Shown piece after piece: positions 17,359-26,231 of a stretch of DNA of 33,789 bases (the first letter of the stretch is position 1; each line of letters opens with the position of its first letter). The stretch comes from Geobacter sp. (GTDB lineage: Bacteria; Desulfobacterota; Desulfuromonadia; Geobacterales; DSM-12255), in the NCBI GenBank assembly GCA_009886125.1, contig VFJK01000142.1:1-33789 (forward strand), in the 5' to 3' direction. The notes beneath the pieces were generated by a model. That model saw only the letters and a program-made list of their open reading frames with translations, did not search any database and had not been told where the DNA came from. A program made the translations under genes and the position numbers.

Positions 17359-17412
17359 CACAAACAAAACAAAAGGGGATCAGATTTATTTAGCCACCTA
17401 AAAAACCCTTAT

Positions 17413-17508
17413 TCAACTCTCTTTCACCAGATAAACCCCATGATGCGCCCCTGTGTCGGCCCGATGAGCCTTCAAATCGGCAGAAAGTTTGCAGAAGAGA
17501 TTACTCAT
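17413..17508 (-). pseudogene. Fragment related to the C-terminus of the 84-aa coiled-coil protein
   Basis: A 31-codon reading frame ends LKAHRADTGAHHGVYLVKES. It aligns with the C-terminus LQAHRADTEAHDGKGFYVVR of the intact protein at 17845-18099. The coiled-coil N-terminal two-thirds are missing. An ATG happens to open the fragment but no good ribosome binding site is seen. It lies one base after the stop of the HTH remnant and is best read as a decayed paralogue. Confidence 0.65.
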
Positions 17509-17509
17509 C

Positions 17510-17767
17510 CTATGCCACAAGGTTCAACTCAATTGTCATTCTGCTATTTGGTGACATTATATGCTTTCGATTGTCTCGCTCTATCAGACCTGAGTCTTCG
17601 AGTATAGCAACATCCTGATGCACGTTTTTGTAATCTCTTCCAAGCATTACAGCAAGAGCTCTGACACTCATCGCTCCATTTGCATGAAGAGTTTTCAGGA
17701 GAATATGCCGCTGCTTTGTAAGAACTCTCGAAAGAGCTAAGCGGGAATGGATGGCTATTGCTTGATT
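17510..17767 (-). pseudogene. Headless HTH (HVO_A0114/antitoxin-like) gene remnant
   Basis: The open frame reads SRLALSRVLTKQRHILLKTL and continues with LGRDYKNVHQDVAILEDSGL and IERDNRKHIMSPNS. This matches the winged-helix part of HVO_A0114/MarR-like DNA-binding proteins, often antitoxins paired with a small toxin. There is no usable start codon before the homology, and an in-frame stop lies just upstream (17768-17770). The usual N-terminal 30-40 residues are absent and no toxin gene is adjacent. A different, non-homologous reading frame also spans this stretch and should not be annotated. Confidence 0.65.
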
Positions 17768-17781
17768 TTACCCTTATCCCC

Positions 17782-17810
17782 TTGACCGCAAGCATAGCTT
17801 CAGGTATTTT
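17782..17810 (+). promoter_or_regulatory. Candidate sigma-70 promoter for the 84-aa coiled-coil gene
   Basis: TTGACC (17782-17787), a 17-base spacer and TATTTT (17805-17810) predict a start near 17817, 28 bases before the ATG at 17845. Confidence 0.5.
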
Positions 17811-17844
17811 TCAAGCGGCATCACTTAAGAATTATGGAGAATAC

Positions 17845-18099
17845 ATGGAAAAAGATCATCTTGAAATAATCCTTGAATCGATCGACAACAAATTCCAGCT
17901 CGTACTTGAAGGGCACTCCTCACTTGCAAACCAGATTGCAGAGCTGAGGCAAGAAACTAATGAACGTTTCGATCTTGTTGACTTCAAGTTCCAGGTAATG
18001 AATGACAAGATCGATGCTGTTGCAGCCGGCCTACAGGCTCACCGTGCTGACACAGAAGCTCACGACGGCAAAGGGTTTTATGTAGTCCGGGAAGGGTAG
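17845..18099 (+). CDS. Small coiled-coil protein of unknown function
   Basis: An 84-aa, strongly charged protein. Residues about 5-65 have the heptad pattern of a coiled coil (IDNKFQLVLEGHSSLANQIA, then VDFKFQVMNDKIDAV), followed by a short conserved-looking tail, AHRADTEAHDGK. I chose the ATG at 17845 because GGAG lies 6 bases upstream. The longer frame starting with TTG at 17758 has no support. It is the only complete plus-strand gene in the window, converges on the regulator gene and sits beside remnants of the same family. Similar proteins occur in Geobacter genomes as far as I recall, without known function. Confidence 0.75.
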   Translation: MEKDHLEIILESIDNKFQLVLEGHSSLANQIAELRQETNERFDLVDFKFQVMNDKIDAVAAGLQAHRADTEAHDGKGFYVVREG

Positions 18100-18125
18100 C
18101 TCACTAAAAACGTACAGTTTCCCAC

Positions 18126-19508
<1,383 letters not shown>

Positions 19509-19520
19509 AACTGCTCCCGA

Positions 19521-19576
19521 TCAACAAACTTACCACTCAACAAACTTACCACTCAACAACTCAACAACTCAACTAA
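19521..19576. repeat. Short tandem repeats between kinase and regulator genes
   Basis: A 16-base unit (TCAACAAACTTACCAC) occurs twice in a row and is followed by about three copies of an 8-base unit (TCAACAAC). The tract fills the gap between the regulator start and the kinase stop and slightly overlaps the kinase 3' end. It looks like slippage-prone simple sequence. Confidence 0.8.
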
Positions 19577-21038
19577 TATCCCCCTCAACCACCCCCGGCA
19601 GTCTCACCCTGAATGTTGTCCCCCTGCCCGGTTCGCTCTCGACATCGATTCTCCCGCCAAAGTTTTCGACCAATCGTGCCGCGATGGCAAGACCAAGTCC
19701 TGTCCCCCTGCCCGGCTCCTTTGTGGTGAAAAACGGTTCGAAAATCCTGTCGATATTCTCTGTTAAAATCCCTTCGCCGCTGTCTTCGACCTGTATCAGC
19801 AGACAATCGATATCGACAGCAGAGGCACTTATACTGAGACTTCCGCCATCTGGCATGGCATCACGGGCATTCATGACCAGGTTCATCAGGACCTGCATCA
19901 GCTGATGACGGTCGAGATAGAGTGTCGGCAGATCATCATCCAGGGAGAGAGAGGCGTCCAGCTTCTTGAAAACCCCCTGCCGCTCCAGCATCGCATACAG
20001 GTCGTCAAAGAACTCCTTGACATCGATCCGCTCGATCTCCGGCTTTACCGGCTTGGCATAATTAAGAAGGTCCCTGACAAGACGGTCGATCCGACCGGCA
20101 TCCTCGGTGATCCGGCGCAAATAGTCGCTCTTTTCAGCATCGCCTGAAAGCTCCTCGGAAAGTATCCCGCTGTAGCCGATGATTGCCGCAAGCGGCGCGC
20201 CTATCTCATGCGCCATACCTGCCGCCAGCAGACCGACAGAGGCCATTTTTTCCGAGCGGATCGTCTCAAGCCTGGCCTCCTGCAAAGCCCTGTTTGCCGC
20301 TTCAAGAGAAAGAAGATGGGCCTCGACCTGATCACGCCGCTCTCTCAGTGTATCCTGCATGAGATTGAAGGATTCAGCCAGGCCGGCGATCTCCCGGCTC
20401 GCGGGGATATGGACCGGGTGGCTGTAATCACCTTCGATAACCCGCTCAGTCGCCGTCAAAAGGCGCTCAAGAGGTGAGACAATGATCCGCCGCAGAATGA
20501 ACGCGCCCAGTCCGAGCAGCAGAATGAAATCGAGTATGAAGTAACCGAGGAAAAGTGTCCGGGAACGGGCAAGGAGTTCATACTCACTGCCAAGCGACAG
20601 CTTCAGCCGGATTGCTCCGGTCACTGTATCCCCCTGCATGATCGGAGCATAGCTCAACAGCTGGATACCTTGAGGGGTGAACCGACTTTTAGATGCCGGA
20701 TGACGGAGCGTTTCCAGCAGCTGCGCATCGACTGCCAGCCCATCAGAAAGCCTGAAGAGGGTCTCCCCCTTCTTATCTATGAGGAGAAACCCGGCAAAAT
20801 CCTTCTCAGCTGAAAGTGCAGCCGAGAGAGAGCTTAGCGAATCCGCGCTGACCTTCGCAGGCAGGGTCGAAATGATGATTTTCAGAAGAGAGGAAGCGTG
20901 GGCGCTCTTTGCTGCAAGGAGGTCTTTTTCCGCGGTTTTGAAGGAGATGATGCTCAGGAGAAGCCATGTCAGGAGAAGCAGGGATGCGAGAGAGGCCAGT
21001 ATGGCGAATGTAAGGTTGAATCTGAAGCGGGAGATCAT
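19569..21038 (-). CDS. Membrane sensor histidine kinase (PilS-like partner)
   Basis: A 489-aa kinase. A membrane helix at about 11-32 is followed by a periplasmic sensor region (about 33-160) and a second helix (about 162-183), then a HAMP segment (about 184-237) and coiled coil. The HisKA box reads AAGMAHEIGAPLAAIIGY with His277, and has GAP instead of the common NPL. The ATP-binding domain has N box NLVMNARDAMPDGG (386-399), G1 DSGEGI and G2 GRGTGLGLAIA (444-454). No strong ribosome binding site precedes the ATG. It lies 60 bases upstream of the regulator gene and is its probable cognate. The sensed signal is unknown. Confidence 0.9.
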   Translation of the reverse strand: MISRFRFNLTFAILASLASLLLLTWLLLSIISFKTAEKDLLAAKSAHASSLLKIIISTLPAKVSADSLSSLSAALSAEKDFAGFLLIDKKGETLFRLSDGLAVDAQLLETLRHPASKSRFTPQGIQLLSYAPIMQGDTVTGAIRLKLSLGSEYELLARSRTLFLGYFILDFILLLGLGAFILRRIIVSPLERLLTATERVIEGDYSHPVHIPASREIAGLAESFNLMQDTLRERRDQVEAHLLSLEAANRALQEARLETIRSEKMASVGLLAAGMAHEIGAPLAAIIGYSGILSEELSGDAEKSDYLRRITEDAGRIDRLVRDLLNYAKPVKPEIERIDVKEFFDDLYAMLERQGVFKKLDASLSLDDDLPTLYLDRHQLMQVLMNLVMNARDAMPDGGSLSISASAVDIDCLLIQVEDSGEGILTENIDRIFEPFFTTKEPGRGTGLGLAIAARLVENFGGRIDVESEPGRGTTFRVRLPGVVEGDIS

Positions 21039-21050
21039 AATCAGAAACCA

Positions 21051-21122
21051 AGTGAAAAGTGAAATGTGAAATGTGAAATGTCGATATGATCTTCCTTCAC
21101 TCTTCTCTTTTCACTTTTCACT
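21051..21122. repeat. 14-bp perfect inverted repeat with GTGAAAT direct repeats
   Basis: AGTGAAAAGTGAAA (21051-21064) is exactly complementary to TTTCACTTTTCACT (21109-21122). The first arm runs into further GTGAAAT repeats of period seven. The element fills the gap between pilD and the kinase gene. The hairpin would be AT-rich and, on the minus strand, no T run follows, so a terminator role is doubtful. Confidence 0.8.
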
Positions 21123-21126
21123 GTTT

Positions 21127-21903
21127 TTATCTCCCGATCGTCATATACCAGCTGATTATCTGCCTTCCGTAAAATATATACAGAACTGCACCGAAAGCAA
21201 GGAAAGGGCCGAACGGGATAGCCAGTTTGGTATCCTTTTTCTGGATCAGCATGGTCGTAACTCCGATGAGAGAGCCGATCAGCGACGCCGAAAAGATGAT
21301 AAAAAGTATCGAGCGCCACCCGAGAAAAGCCCCCATCATGGCTAACAGTTTAATATCACCGCCACCCATCCCCTCTTTGCCGGTCAGCTTCTCATACCCC
21401 CATGCCACAAGAAACAGGGAGCCGCCACCGAACAGGATTCCAAGCAGGGAGTTGAGCCAGCCGTTCCAGGGGAGGAAAAAGGAGAATATGAAGCCGATGA
21501 CTATACCTGGGAGGGAGATCTCATCCGGGATGATCTGGTGATCGAGGTCTATGAAGGTGATGACGACAAGCGCTGAGCAAAAAATGAACAGGGCGGGAAA
21601 CGTCAGGGAGAAACCGTATTTCATGAACAGCAGGAGGGTCAGGGTCCCGTTCAGAGCCTCCACAAGTGGATAGCGCCAGGATACCGGCGCATGGCAGGCA
21701 CGGCACTTTGCCCGCAGGATCAGAAAACTGAAAATCGGGATGTTGTCGTACCAGCGGATCAGAGTCCCGCAGTTCGGGCACGCCGACGGGGGGGAGACGA
21801 TCGACCGGCTCTCCGGCAGACGATAGATACAGACATTCAGAAAGGAGCCGACAACCGCTCCGAAGATGAAGGCGTATATGTAGAACGGGATCGGCAGATT
21901 CAT
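21127..21903 (-). CDS. pilD: Prepilin leader peptidase / N-methyltransferase
   Basis: A 258-aa polytopic inner-membrane enzyme that cleaves class III leader peptides and N-methylates the new N-terminus of pilins, including the minor pilins encoded here. The N-terminal cytoplasmic loop has the four-Cys zinc motif CPNC...CRAC (about 42-70). The two catalytic aspartates lie in TFIDLDHQIIPDE (Asp119) and GMGGGDIK (Asp183). Seven to eight membrane helices fit the family. The start at 21903 has AGGA about 8 bases upstream, immediately beside a palindromic element. Confidence 0.95.
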   Translation of the reverse strand: MNLPIPFYIYAFIFGAVVGSFLNVCIYRLPESRSIVSPPSACPNCGTLIRWYDNIPIFSFLILRAKCRACHAPVSWRYPLVEALNGTLTLLLFMKYGFSLTFPALFIFCSALVVITFIDLDHQIIPDEISLPGIVIGFIFSFFLPWNGWLNSLLGILFGGGSLFLVAWGYEKLTGKEGMGGGDIKLLAMMGAFLGWRSILFIIFSASLIGSLIGVTTMLIQKKDTKLAIPFGPFLAFGAVLYIFYGRQIISWYMTIGR

Positions 21904-21914
21904 ATATTAATCCT

Positions 21915-21988
21915 TGTAGGGGCGGACGGCGTCCGCCCGGCTGAAAGCATGCTACCCTCGTTCAGGGCGCATGCAATGCGCCCCTACA
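21915..21988. repeat. Palindromic GTAGGGGC element (REP/MITE-like), 74 bp
   Basis: The outer arms TGTAGGGGCG and CGCCCCTACA form a 10-bp terminal inverted repeat. Inside are two further hairpins, GGGCGGAC/GTCCGCCC and GGGCGCAT/ATGCGCCC. Elements with GTAGGGGC ends and hairpin cores are scattered in many bacterial genomes. This copy lies 12 bases upstream of the pilD start codon, and its far end supplies the TAG stop codon of valS. Confidence 0.8.
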
Positions 21989-24644
21989 TTAACTGTTTTA
22001 TCTTCTCAAGACTCCCCTCAAGCAGAGCTTTTTTGGCAGTCACCTCAACCAGTTTCTCCCGCTCCCTGGCCACGATATCTGCCGGAGCACGGTCCACAAA
22101 CGCAGGATTCTCAAGCTTTTTCGAAAACAGCTCTATATCTTTCTCTATCTTTCCGATTTCCTTCTGCAGACGTTCCTCTTCGGCAGCGACATCGACCAGC
22201 CCCTTGAGCGGCACGAAAATCTGCACATCACCGGCAACCTGGATCGATGCATCCTCCGGTTTCTCGACATCGAGACCGATGGCAAAATCGCCGACACGGG
22301 CAAGCCCCATGATGGCGCCTTCGTTATGCTTCATAAGGGTTCGGCTCTCTTCCGAGCCGCAGGAAAGTATGACCGCGATCTCTTTGGACGGAGGGACCTC
22401 CATCTCGCCACGGATGTTCCGGATCCCGCTGATGACTGCCATGATCCGCTCCATCCGCCCGGCTGCCTCCGGATGTTCACGGTAGTGGCAGGCTTCCGGA
22501 TAATCCGCCAGCATGATGCTGGGAACAGTTTTGACCCCGGGGAGCGCCTGCCAGATCTCTTCGGTGATGAACGGCATGAACGGATGCAGGAGCCTCAGGA
22601 GGTGGTCGAGGGTATACCAGAGAACGTACCGGGCCACGCCTTTCCGCTCCGGATCTCCGCCGTACAGATCTCTCTTGGAGAGCTCAAGATACCAGTCGCA
22701 GAACTCACTCCAGGTGAACTGGTAGAGCCCCATTGCTGCCTCATTGAAACGGTATTCGCTAATCGCCTGGTCCGTCTCCCTGATCGTCTCGTTCAGCCGG
22801 TGGAGGATCCATTTATCAGCCTCGGAAAGCTGCAGTTCCTCGAATCTGACTGAATCAGGATCAAACCCTTCCAGGTTCATGAGCGTGAAGCGGGCAGCGT
22901 TCCAGACTTTGTTGCAGAAGTTGCGATAGCCTGCTATCCGCTCCTCCGCAAGCTTTATGTCTCTTCCCTGGGCAGCGAACGCAGCCAGCGTGAAGCGGAA
23001 GGCATCGGTTCCGTACTGATCTATCACAGTCAGCGGATCGATCACATTCCCCTTCGATTTGCTCATCTTCTGGCCGTGGGCATCACGAACAAGAGCATGG
23101 ATGTAGACGTCTTTGAAAGGGACCTCGTCCATGAAGTGCAGCCCCATCATCATCATTCTGGCGACCCAGAAGAAGAGGATGTCAAAGCCGGTAACCAGGC
23201 ATGACGTCGGGTAAAAGGTTTTGAGTTCGGGAGTCTGCTCCGGCCAGCCCATGGTCGAAAACGGCCAGAGAGCAGAAGAGAACCAGGTGTCGAGGACGTC
23301 GGTCTCCTGCCTGATCTCGTCGCTGCCGCATTTCGAGCATTTCGACGGATCATCCATCGCAACGGTGATCTCTCCGCAGTGGTCACAGAACCATGCAGGT
23401 ATCCGGTGACCCCACCAGATCTGGCGCGAAATGCACCAGTCGCGGATATTTTCCATCCAGTCAAAATAGGTGTTTTCCCACTGCTTCGGGAGTATCCGTG
23501 TCCTTCCATCCTTTACTGCTGCCAAAGCACGCTCTGCAAGCGGAGCGACCTTCACATACCACTGGAGAGAAAGGTACGGCTCCACGACCGTTTTGCAGCG
23601 ATAGCAGCCACCGATCGACATCCCGTGATCATCGATCTTTTCAAGGAGCCCTGCGTCTTCAAGCTCGGCAACGATCCGCTTTCTCGCCTCGAACCTGTCG
23701 AGACCCTCGTACTGGCGGCCTGCAGCATTGATGACCCCGGACTCGTCAAGGACATTGATCCGGTCGAGTCCGTGGCGAACGCCGACCTCGAAGTCGTTGA
23801 AGTCGTGAGCCGGAGTGATCTTGACCACTCCGGTCCCGAACTCGCGGTCGACGTAATCATCGGCGACAACCGGTATCTCGCGGTTTACGAGGGGCAGGAG
23901 GACTTTCCTGCCGATCAGCCCCTGATAGCGTTCGTCTTCGGGATGGACCGCAACAGCCGTATCGCCGAGCATGGTTTCGGGTCGGGTTGTGGCGACGACG
24001 ACAAAGCGGCCCGGCTCACCGACCACCGGATAGCGTATATGCCACAGATGCCCCTTCTTCTCTTCGTGTTCGACCTCTATGTCGGAGAGCGCGGTATGGC
24101 AGCGGGGGCACCAGTTGATGAGGCGGTTGTCCCGATAGATCAGACCGTCTTGATGGAGCTTGACGAATACGGTCCGGACTGCTTTCGACAACCCCTCGTC
24201 CATGGTGAACCGTTCGCGTTCCCAGTCGCAGGAGGCACCCAGGCGCTTCAGCTGGCCGATGATCTGCCCGCCGGACTCGGCTTTCCACTGCCAGACCCGC
24301 TCGATGAACGCTTCGCGACCAAGATCATGACGATCTTTTTTTTCTGCGGCAAGCTGACGCTCGACGACATTTTGTGTTGCAATTCCCGCGTGATCAGTAC
24401 CGGGCATCCAGAGGACATTGTACCCCTGCATACGCTTCCAGCGGCAGAGGATATCCTGAAGAGTATTGTTCAGGGCGTGGCCCATATGCAGAGCACCGGT
24501 AACGTTCGGCGGAGGGATTACGATTGAATACGGTTTTTTGTCCGAGGTCGCCTCAGCGCGGAAATACCCCTTTTCCTGCCACTCGGCATACCATCTCGAC
24601 TCGACATCATGGGGCTCATAACCCTTGGCAAGCTCTACTGTCAT
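21984..24644 (-). CDS. valS: Valyl-tRNA synthetase
   Basis: An 886-aa class I aminoacyl-tRNA synthetase that charges tRNA-Val and edits mischarged threonine. The HIGH-type signature is PPNVTGALHMGHALN near residue 46, and the KMSKS loop is GQKMSKSKGNVIDP near residue 525. A Cys-rich zinc site and the C-terminal coiled-coil arm typical of ValS (last about 65 residues) are present. I place the start at the ATG at 24644 (MTVELAKGYEP), with AAGGA 9 bases upstream. The open frame continues upstream only because it reads into a palindromic repeat. The TAG stop lies inside another repeat element. Confidence 0.95.
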   Translation of the reverse strand: MTVELAKGYEPHDVESRWYAEWQEKGYFRAEATSDKKPYSIVIPPPNVTGALHMGHALNNTLQDILCRWKRMQGYNVLWMPGTDHAGIATQNVVERQLAAEKKDRHDLGREAFIERVWQWKAESGGQIIGQLKRLGASCDWERERFTMDEGLSKAVRTVFVKLHQDGLIYRDNRLINWCPRCHTALSDIEVEHEEKKGHLWHIRYPVVGEPGRFVVVATTRPETMLGDTAVAVHPEDERYQGLIGRKVLLPLVNREIPVVADDYVDREFGTGVVKITPAHDFNDFEVGVRHGLDRINVLDESGVINAAGRQYEGLDRFEARKRIVAELEDAGLLEKIDDHGMSIGGCYRCKTVVEPYLSLQWYVKVAPLAERALAAVKDGRTRILPKQWENTYFDWMENIRDWCISRQIWWGHRIPAWFCDHCGEITVAMDDPSKCSKCGSDEIRQETDVLDTWFSSALWPFSTMGWPEQTPELKTFYPTSCLVTGFDILFFWVARMMMMGLHFMDEVPFKDVYIHALVRDAHGQKMSKSKGNVIDPLTVIDQYGTDAFRFTLAAFAAQGRDIKLAEERIAGYRNFCNKVWNAARFTLMNLEGFDPDSVRFEELQLSEADKWILHRLNETIRETDQAISEYRFNEAAMGLYQFTWSEFCDWYLELSKRDLYGGDPERKGVARYVLWYTLDHLLRLLHPFMPFITEEIWQALPGVKTVPSIMLADYPEACHYREHPEAAGRMERIMAVISGIRNIRGEMEVPPSKEIAVILSCGSEESRTLMKHNEGAIMGLARVGDFAIGLDVEKPEDASIQVAGDVQIFVPLKGLVDVAAEEERLQKEIGKIEKDIELFSKKLENPAFVDRAPADIVAREREKLVEVTAKKALLEGSLEKIKQLM

Positions 24645-24673
24645 TGTTAAATATCCTTCTGATGTTCTTTTGC

Positions 24674-24833
24674 ATCCGTGGCGGAGAGAGTCGTCTCTCA
24701 CTGCAACGCCTCTGCTTCGGTTTTTCCCGGCTGCTCTTTTCCGGCACAGGCTGACCGGTACAAAAAATTGAAACATTCTGCCGGCGGTGAGCCCCGGCTG
24801 TTTCCGTTCGATACGACTCTCACCGTCACGGAT
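24674..24833. repeat. Palindromic-end element, family 1, copy A
   Basis: A 160-bp element with 21-bp terminal inverted repeats (ATCCGTG..GAGAGTCGT, two mismatches). The interior begins CTCTCACTGCAACGC and ends CCCCGGCTGTTTCCGTTCGA, both shared with copies B and C. It fills the junction between valS (28 bases after its start codon) and the receiver gene. No coding capacity is evident. Confidence 0.85.
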
Positions 24834-24844
24834 TTCAAATTTCT

Positions 24845-24874
24845 AATAAAAATGGGGACTTATCATCCCCATTT
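24845..24874 (-). terminator. Probable terminator of the receiver-protein gene
   Basis: On the minus strand a 9-bp stem (AAATGGGGA with TCCCCATTT) closes a 7-base loop about 20 bases after the stop codon and is followed by TTATT. Confidence 0.6.
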
Positions 24875-24896
24875 CCAAGCATATATGTACTGGCTG

Positions 24897-26141
24897 TCAG
24901 GCGATGCCGGCTTTCAGCTTTCTGATCTCTTCCTTGATAATCGTTTCGGCAAGATCCGGGACCACCTCCCAGACTATCCGCTCGATGACATCGCGCGAGA
25001 CCCTTGAGAGAAGCTCTTTAAGCTGAGCTTCATCAATAGAAACCGATGCAGGGAGAACGGATGCGGCAGGTGCTGCGGCAAGCGGTGCAGGTGCGACCGG
25101 CTCCGGAACAGGAGGAGGAACCGGGACTGCCGGAGCAGGAGCAATGAACGGTCCTGGGTCATCAGCAAAAGGCTGCACGAACGAAGCAGTCTCTGCAACA
25201 GGCGGAGCAGCCGGAGGCGCTTCATCGAAACTGATCGAAGAGAAGTCCTCCTCAATAGGTGCAGGGGCTTTTTGAACCTCTACGGCAGGTTCAGACGCGA
25301 AATCGGCAAAAGAGATCTCTTCTTCACCGACAGGCTCAAAACCGGTTGCAGTCGGGACCGGGACCGGCTCCGGTTCATCAAGAGCCAGCTCCTCAAGGAC
25401 GAATTCATCGTCGGCGGGACTCGGCACAAGTGCCGCGGAAGGCTCTTCAAAAGAGAACATATCGTCGGCGGGAGCAGCCTGGACCGGAGTTGAAACAGCT
25501 TCGGCATCCATATCGAAAGCCCCCCACAGGTCCTCATCGGAGGTCACTTTCACCGATGCGACAGCAGAGACCTCCTCTACTGGTGCTGCGATATCAAAAG
25601 TCGGCTCCGCGACGCTCTCTGCGGCAGGCTCCATATCAAAACCTGTTGCCCAGACGTCATCAACGGATTGGGCTGGTGCTGCTGGTGCAGCCACTGGCGC
25701 TGCAACCGGTGCGGCCTGGATCTGCTCCGGCACCGCCGGCGCAGAAGGCACAGCGCCTGAAGCTCTCTGCCCGGTCAGCGAAATCATCCTGTTGGTCGCT
25801 TCAATAAGAGCCTGCGACTCGAAAGGCTTGGTTATGAATTCATCGGCACCGCTCTGCCTGCTTTTCTCCTCATCAATGGCCTCGAACGCTCCGGTCATAA
25901 GCAGAATGGCTGTGTGGGCAATAGCCGGGTTCTGCCGGACTTCACGGCAGACTTCATAGCCGTTTTTCCCGGGCATAAGGGCATCGACAAGAATGACGTC
26001 GGGCTTTATCTCGACTGCCTTCTGGAGTGCAGCATCTCCGTTACCGACTACGGTGAGTTCATACCCTTCGTTTGCGAAGATTATACCGACTACTTTCTGA
26101 ATTGTTACGCTGTCGTCGGCGAGGAGTACCTTGCTGCCCAT
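24897..26141 (-). CDS. Receiver-domain protein with long Ala/Pro/Glu-rich linker and conserved C-terminal helix
   Basis: A 414-aa protein. Residues about 3-120 form a CheY-like receiver domain: VLLADDSVTIQKVV, phospho-acceptor Asp53 in ILVDALMPGKNGYEV, a Thr-containing LLMTGAF and Lys in ITKPF. Then comes about 230 residues of Ala/Pro/Glu-rich low-complexity sequence with short acidic aromatic islands (DEDLWGAFDMD, DDMFSFEEP). The C-terminal 45 residues form amphipathic helices (LLSRVSRDVIERIVWEVVPD). There is no output enzyme or DNA-binding domain, so it probably acts by protein-protein contact. GGAGG lies 5 bases before the ATG at 26141. A GTG just upstream is too close to that site. Confidence 0.8.
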   Translation of the reverse strand: MGSKVLLADDSVTIQKVVGIIFANEGYELTVVGNGDAALQKAVEIKPDVILVDALMPGKNGYEVCREVRQNPAIAHTAILLMTGAFEAIDEEKSRQSGADEFITKPFESQALIEATNRMISLTGQRASGAVPSAPAVPEQIQAAPVAAPVAAPAAPAQSVDDVWATGFDMEPAAESVAEPTFDIAAPVEEVSAVASVKVTSDEDLWGAFDMDAEAVSTPVQAAPADDMFSFEEPSAALVPSPADDEFVLEELALDEPEPVPVPTATGFEPVGEEEISFADFASEPAVEVQKAPAPIEEDFSSISFDEAPPAAPPVAETASFVQPFADDPGPFIAPAPAVPVPPPVPEPVAPAPLAAAPAASVLPASVSIDEAQLKELLSRVSRDVIERIVWEVVPDLAETIIKEEIRKLKAGIA

Positions 26142-26231
26142 CACTTCCTCCGTTATTGGCTGCCGTATTCCGCTACAAATGAGAAAAAACTAGCATAAAG
26201 GATACGCCCTGTCAAACAATTCACAGAGCTA

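Noticed and set aside
17362-17400. AAAGGGGATCAGATTTATTT as the end of a transposase-linked repeat
   Set aside because: Such strings occur near some mobile genes, but there is no second copy, inverted partner or transposase here, so no element can be delimited.
17544-17795. An 83-codon minus-strand open frame (starting MLAVKGIRVKSSNSH)
   Set aside because: Its sequence has no family character. The overlapping minus-strand frame at 17510-17767 has clear HTH homology, so this is a shadow of a remnant gene.
21691-22485. A 264-codon plus-strand open frame across pilD, the repeat and valS
   Set aside because: It is antisense to two confident genes and crosses a repeat element. The Ser/Arg/Pro-rich translation is typical of shadow frames.
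23379-24527. A 382-codon plus-strand open frame opposite valS
   Set aside because: It lies fully antisense to the well-supported valS gene and has no recognisable motif. Long antisense frames are common opposite codon-biased genes.
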